Below are positions 60,467-64,000 of a stretch of DNA of 64,000 nt, one piece after another. The DNA comes from an uncultured Opitutia bacterium (GTDB lineage: Bacteria > Verrucomicrobiota > Verrucomicrobiia > Opitutales > UBA953), in assembly GCA_903855995.1 (NCBI GenBank), contig CAIOAN010000011.1:19896-83895 (forward strand). Direction: 5' to 3'. The notes under the pieces are model-generated. The model saw only the letters and a list, made by a program, of their open reading frames with translations. It had not been told where the DNA came from and did no database searches. Position 1 is the first letter of the stretch. Each line of letters begins with the position of its first letter. The position numbers were made by a program, and so were the translations under genes.

Positions 60467-61930
60467 ATGGCCAACGTTTCCAATGTCATCAAATCCATCC
60501 AGGACACCATGCGCAAGGACGCCGGCGTCGACGGCGACGCCCAGCGCCTGGCACAGCTGGGATGGATTTTCTTCCTGAAAATCTTCGACGACCGTGAGAG
60601 CCAGCTCGAGATCATGGAGGACAACTACAAGTCCCCCTTGGCCAAAGGACTGCGCTGGCGCAACTGGGCGGCTGACGCCGAGGGCATCACCGGAGATGAG
60701 CTCCTGAGCTTCGTCAACCTGACGCTGATCCCCAAGCTCAAGGCCCTCAGCGGTAGCGACCCTATCGCCGTCCTGATCCGAAGCACGTTCGACGGTGCCA
60801 ACAACTACATGAAGAACGGCACGTTGTTGCGCCAGGTCATCAACAAGATCAACGAGATCGACTTCAACGCCACCGACGACCGCCACCTCTTCGGCGACAT
60901 CTACGAGCAGCTGCTCAAAGACCTGCAGTCAGCCGGCAACGCCGGCGAGTTCTACACGCCCCGAGCCGTCACCCAGTTCGTAGTTGAACAGGTCGACCCC
61001 CGTATCGGCGAGAAGGTCATGGACCCGGCCTGCGGTACCGGCGGCTTCCTGACCTGCGCTATCGAGCACCTGAAGAAACAGTCCAAGAAGCCTAAGGACG
61101 TCCGCACCATCCAGGACACGATCCACGGCATCGAGAAGAAGCACCTCCCGCACGTGCTCTGTATGACCAACCTCATGCTGCACGGGATCGACGTCCCTTA
61201 TAACGTTCGCCACGACAATACCCTCTCCCGCCCACTCAAGGATTGGGGCGTTAAGGAGCAGGTCGACGTCATCGTCATGAATCCGCCCTTCGGCGGCACC
61301 GAGGAAGACGGCATCGAGGCCAATTTTCCCGGCGAGTTCCGCACCAGGGAGACTGCCGACCTCTTCCTGGTCCTGCTCATGCGCATACTCAAGGACGGGG
61401 GCCGGGCCGGCATCGTCCTTCCAGACGGCACGCTCTTCGGAGAAGGCGTCAAGACCCGCATCAAGGAAGCCCTCCTGACCGAGTGCAACCTACACACCAT
61501 CGTCCGGCTGCCTAAGGGCGTCTTCAACCCCTATACCAGCATCAACACCAATCTGCTCTTCTTCACCAAGGGAACGCCCACCAAGGAAGTATGGTTCTAT
61601 GAACATCCATACCCCGAAGGTGCTAAGAGCTACAACAAGGGTAAGCCGATACGCATCGAAGAGTTCGAAACGGAACGTGCATGGTGGGGCAGCGAGAAGG
61701 ATGGCTTTAAGTCACGTGAGGAAACCAATCAGGCATGGAAGGTCAGCATCGCCCAACTTAAAGCTTCCGGCTTCAACCTAGACCAGAAGAACCCGAGGAA
61801 AAAAGAAGAAGGCCCCGGAGACATAGAGATCCTCATTCCTGAATACGAGAAGCTGCTTGGACAGATAGCAGCCACACGCAAGGCCCTCGAGTCCGAGCTT
61901 CGTGATGCGCTAACAAAGAAGACGAAGTAA
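60467..61930 (+). CDS. hsdM: Type I restriction system N6-adenine methyltransferase subunit
   Basis: A 487-residue modification subunit. The N-terminal helical domain (about 1-150) is followed by the methyltransferase core with the SAM motif DPACGTGGF (186-194) and the catalytic NPPF (272-275), typical of N6-adenine methylases. The C-terminal tail (about 440-487) is helical and probably contacts HsdS. The start is 4 bases after the hsdR stop, and hsdS begins 6 bases after its end. M2S is the methylase that protects host DNA. Confidence 0.96.
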   Translation: MANVSNVIKSIQDTMRKDAGVDGDAQRLAQLGWIFFLKIFDDRESQLEIMEDNYKSPLAKGLRWRNWAADAEGITGDELLSFVNLTLIPKLKALSGSDPIAVLIRSTFDGANNYMKNGTLLRQVINKINEIDFNATDDRHLFGDIYEQLLKDLQSAGNAGEFYTPRAVTQFVVEQVDPRIGEKVMDPACGTGGFLTCAIEHLKKQSKKPKDVRTIQDTIHGIEKKHLPHVLCMTNLMLHGIDVPYNVRHDNTLSRPLKDWGVKEQVDVIVMNPPFGGTEEDGIEANFPGEFRTRETADLFLVLLMRILKDGGRAGIVLPDGTLFGEGVKTRIKEALLTECNLHTIVRLPKGVFNPYTSINTNLLFFTKGTPTKEVWFYEHPYPEGAKSYNKGKPIRIEEFETERAWWGSEKDGFKSREETNQAWKVSIAQLKASGFNLDQKNPRKKEEGPGDIEILIPEYEKLLGQIAATRKALESELRDALTKKTK

Positions 61931-61936
61931 GTCCAA

Positions 61937-63394
61937 ATGGACACCGCCACGTTCTTCGAAAAGTTTTCGCTCTTTGCCCAGGCCGAAGACGCCGCCACAC
62001 GGTTTCGTGAAGTTGTGCTTAATCTCGCATTTTCAGGAAAACTAAAGGGGACAGATCTGTCTGGCTGGGAGACCCACCCAATAGGTGATTTTTTTACCGA
62101 AGGGCTCAAGAGCATCAACGCCCCCGAGTCGCCCAACCAGACCTACGAGCTCTGGAGCGTGCCCTCCTTTGAAACCAGAGTCCCCGAAATAGTGACAGGC
62201 GCCCAAGTAGGCTCCACCAAGCGAGAACTCAGAGACGGCACAATTTTACTGGGAAAGATTAACCCGCACCTCAACCGGATCTGGGTTGTTAACCGCAGGA
62301 CCAATCACCCAATGATTGCATCGCAGGAGTGGATCAACGTCACGGCCGGTGACAAATGGGATACCGGATACCTTGCCAGGCTCCTCTCCTCCCCTTCATT
62401 CAATCGCAGCGTCTGCGCCACGGCCCAAGGAATGGGTAGTCTAACCCGGGCAAACACCAAGCAAGTGGCTCAAATCGTGGTTCACTGCCCGCCGCTAAAG
62501 GAGCAACAGAAGCTAATCGCCAAGGTCGACGAGCTGATGGCGCTGTGCGACCAGCTCGAGGCGCAGCTCAAGGAGCGTGACATCAAGCAGGCCGCCCTCG
62601 CCAAGGCTGCCTTGGCCAAGTTCACCGAGAATCCGTCCCAGGAGAACCTGCAGCTACTGTTCCACCCTTCGTTCTCAATCGAACCAGACGACCTAAGGAA
62701 GTTGGTACTCAATCTTGCAATCAAAGGGAAACTAGTCGCCCAAGACCCCGACGACGAACCGGAAGAGACGCTCTGCGAGCTCGATGCGGCGGAGTTTTCA
62801 TTAGAGATTTTGCACGGGTGGATTTGGACTAGTCTCGCTAAACTAGCGGAAATCAATGGTGGGTTCGCATTCAAGAGTACTGACTACACGGAAGAAGGAA
62901 TAAGAGTGGTCCGTATCTCTGACTTTGATGAATTCGGATTTAAAGACCACAAAGTCGTCAGGCATGCATTCTCGAATGACTTGCAAAGATTCACCCTCGA
63001 AAAGCAAAACATCCTAATGGCGATGACTGGCGGGACGGTTGGTAAAAGCTATTTTGTTCGCACCTTGCCAGAACCGATGGTTGTTAACCAGCGAGTTGCG
63101 ACAATCAAAGTCTACGACTCTACTTTGCCTAGCTACATCGACATCGTGATCCGATCCGAAATGACTCAAGCTGTCATCCGCAAGGCCAAGAACTCCACAA
63201 ATGACAACATTTCGATGGGTGATATAAAGGGATTAAGAATCCCAGTCCCACCCCTCGCCGAACAACGGCGGATCGTGGAAAAAGTGGAGCAACTGATGAC
63301 AATGGTGGACGCATTAGAGACGCAACTCGACGCCTCCCGCACCACCGGCGAGAAGCTGCTGGAGGCGATGGTCGCTGAGCTGACGAGCGCCTGA
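61937..63394 (+). CDS. hsdS: Type I restriction system specificity subunit
   Basis: A 485-residue subunit that reads the bipartite target sequence. Two target-recognition domains (about residues 35-185 and 285-440) are each followed by the conserved coiled-coil spacer (PPLKEQQKLIAKVDELMALCDQLEAQL near 190-216, and PPLAEQRRIVEKVEQLMTMVDALETQL near 440-470). The second domain is visibly richer in A and T than the spacers, which suggests past exchange of a recognition domain. Last gene of the operon. Confidence 0.94.
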   Translation: MDTATFFEKFSLFAQAEDAATRFREVVLNLAFSGKLKGTDLSGWETHPIGDFFTEGLKSINAPESPNQTYELWSVPSFETRVPEIVTGAQVGSTKRELRDGTILLGKINPHLNRIWVVNRRTNHPMIASQEWINVTAGDKWDTGYLARLLSSPSFNRSVCATAQGMGSLTRANTKQVAQIVVHCPPLKEQQKLIAKVDELMALCDQLEAQLKERDIKQAALAKAALAKFTENPSQENLQLLFHPSFSIEPDDLRKLVLNLAIKGKLVAQDPDDEPEETLCELDAAEFSLEILHGWIWTSLAKLAEINGGFAFKSTDYTEEGIRVVRISDFDEFGFKDHKVVRHAFSNDLQRFTLEKQNILMAMTGGTVGKSYFVRTLPEPMVVNQRVATIKVYDSTLPSYIDIVIRSEMTQAVIRKAKNSTNDNISMGDIKGLRIPVPPLAEQRRIVEKVEQLMTMVDALETQLDASRTTGEKLLEAMVAELTSA

Positions 63395-63502
63395 TCCAAC
63401 GGGCTACGGCTTGGTAAGGGGCGGCTAGATCCGCAGGGCTGGCGCTAGGCCTGATTAGTTACGCATACACAAGAGGCTGCCTGTGATTGGCTTGCGTGGC
63501 TT

Positions 63503-63530
63503 TATAATACTTCACTATTACTGACAGTAA
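63503..63530 (+). promoter_or_regulatory. Candidate promoter with operator-like palindrome
   Basis: TATAAT (63503-63508) is followed 9 bp later by the perfect palindrome TTACTG-A-CAGTAA (63518-63530), at the expected transcription start. The -35 region (CTGTGA, 63481-63486) is weak. It would drive transcription into the repeat region. Confidence 0.5.
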
Positions 63531-63732
63531 GTCGGGTGCATCTATTGACACCAAGCAGTCAGCATGCTATTGTATCTCCATCAGCCGCCTACCGGGCGGT
63601 GCGGAACTCCACCCATAGCGTGGACTCCTCGCCCCCCATGAAACGGCAGTGCTCATTGAAAGTTGAGTTAGTTGTTTCGTCCCCGTGTCACCAGATCCGG
63701 GGACCCACGGGCCGCCGGCGACGGCGCCCGTT

Positions 63733-63799
63733 TTACTTTAGATCACGGGCCGGAGCGTAAAACCTCCCGCCGAACACGACAGCGAGACACCTATGAAAT
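63733..63799 (+). repeat. 67 bp direct repeat, copy 1
   Basis: Runs from TTACTTTAGATCACGGGCC to GAGACACCTATGAAAT and is identical by eye to 63922-63988. It ends with ATGAAA, an apparent start of the small frame at 63793. Confidence 0.85.
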
Positions 63800-63840
63800 C
63801 CCCGTGGGTAACGGGGCCTGTATGCCAGGTTTGGTGTTAG
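63793..63840 (+). CDS. Possible 15-residue leader peptide
   Basis: An ATG-started frame of 15 codons, MKSPWVTGPVCQVWC, with two Trp and two Cys, the second Cys directly before the TAG stop. The start is the end of direct repeat copy 1. There is no convincing ribosome-binding site. Its final codons (63823-63833) can pair with 63883-63893, as in peptide-controlled attenuation. It could equally be chance; no homology can be judged at this length. Confidence 0.3.
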   Translation: MKSPWVTGPVCQVWC

Positions 63841-63914
63841 ACGCAGTCGGGGCTAACTCGGTACGCCGAAAGGTGCCAGGTGCAAACCTGGCACAGCTCG
63901 TGATCCCCTTTCGG
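63800..63914 (+). ncRNA. Structured RNA region with two exclusive foldings
   Basis: Hairpin 1: CCCCGT / ACGGGG (63800-63816). Hairpin 2: GTGCCAGGT, GCAA tetraloop, ACCTGGCAC (63873-63894), enclosed by CCGAAAGG / CCTTTCGG (63866-63873, 63907-63914). Alternative: TGCCAGGTTTG (63823-63833) pairs perfectly with CAAACCTGGCA (63883-63893), which would destroy hairpin 2. Such a pair of exclusive structures is typical of RNA switches or attenuators. Confidence 0.5.
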
Positions 63915-63921
63915 TCAGCGA

Positions 63922-63988
63922 TTACTTTAGATCACGGGCCGGAGCGTAAAACCTCCCGCCGAACACGACAGCGAGACACCTATGAAAT
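63922..63988 (+). repeat. 67 bp direct repeat, copy 2
   Basis: Exact second copy of 63733-63799, offset by 189 bp. It ends in ATGAAAT and is followed by ACACCCTGGGCA, giving a frame that starts MKYTLG and is cut by the window edge. Confidence 0.85.
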
Positions 63989-64000
63989 ACACCCTGGGCA

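Larger units (their letters stand above)
63395..64000. other. Gene-free right end with promoter, direct repeats and structured RNA
   Basis: 606 bases after hsdS contain no recognisable family. They hold a promoter-like site with a palindrome, two exact 67 bp direct repeats 189 bp apart, a possible 15-residue peptide, and several hairpins, described separately. A further frame at 63638-63760 (40 codons, starting MKRQCSLK) crosses the first repeat and looks fortuitous. The sequence is cut by the window edge, so the element continues to the right. Confidence 0.6.

Noticed and set aside
63838..63859. GTTAGAC and nearby GGCTAAC as a possible integron attC site
   Set aside because: The two boxes are in the wrong order and only about a dozen bases apart, the second does not fit RYYYAAC, and no integron integrase is seen.
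63733..63988. The repeats as a CRISPR or guide-RNA array
   Set aside because: Only two 67 bp copies with a 122 bp structured interval are seen, with no short spacers and no cas or similar genes.

Overview
The window is GC-rich, densely coded bacterial chromosome. The best fit is a Verrucomicrobiota bacterium, probably of the Opitutia. This rests on two very large PVC-type cytochrome/dehydrogenase proteins (36407-39457, 51758-54799), a DUF1552/DUF1592 pair, ThuA, DUF1080, GDSL and TIM-barrel sugar genes, and weak or absent Shine-Dalgarno sequences. The lineage is an inference from gene content; no rRNA is present.

Layout. 61-6431 is core metabolism: peptide deformylase, an HPr protein, the pyruvate dehydrogenase genes pdhA-pdhB-pdhC and an SDR. 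6543-10476 is a leftward carbohydrate cluster (ThuA, DUF1080, sugar isomerase, SGNH hydrolase). 10590-16000 holds a GH16 glycosidase, TonB, SixA, a D,D-carboxypeptidase and recA with a candidate SOS box. 15861-21129 has an SGNH lipoprotein and the DUF1552/DUF1592 pair. 21166-33268 is mostly housekeeping (radC, carbonic anhydrase, ftsK, prfA, tcdA, tatD, purC), followed by tRNA-Gln. 33397-34579 has palindromic repeats and an AbrB/Doc toxin-antitoxin pair. 34632-36404 has a LysR regulator and a TMEM189/CarF-type lipid desaturase.

39510-45802 is an ebo-type cluster read leftward: YbjQ, a small protein, then EboB, EboE, EboC, EboD and EboF homologues. Ebo clusters act in metabolite export or assembly (for example the scytonemin precursor in cyanobacteria); a canonical EboA was not recognised. 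45877-54799 is a second carbohydrate region: cytochrome c, PAS/AraC regulator, MFS transporter, Gfo/Idh oxidoreductase, GH99-like hydrolase and a multidomain cytochrome protein.

From 55618 to beyond the right edge lies an integrated defence island. It starts at a tRNA-Ser(CGA) whose acceptor stem is mispaired on the integrase side, and carries a tyrosine recombinase, an EVE-HNH nuclease (probably modification-dependent) and a type I restriction-modification operon hsdR-hsdM-hsdS. The EVE-HNH gene is flanked by ~100 bp direct repeats that double as leaders. The last 600 bases have no recognisable gene; they hold a promoter-like site, two exact 67 bp direct repeats, a possible 15-residue leader peptide and two mutually exclusive RNA foldings.

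The most unusual non-coding signal outside the island is a family of modular palindromes bordered by GGTAGGG/CCCTACC, with variable but self-complementary stems, in at least five intergenic places; twice a neighbouring gene's stop codon lies inside the repeat border.
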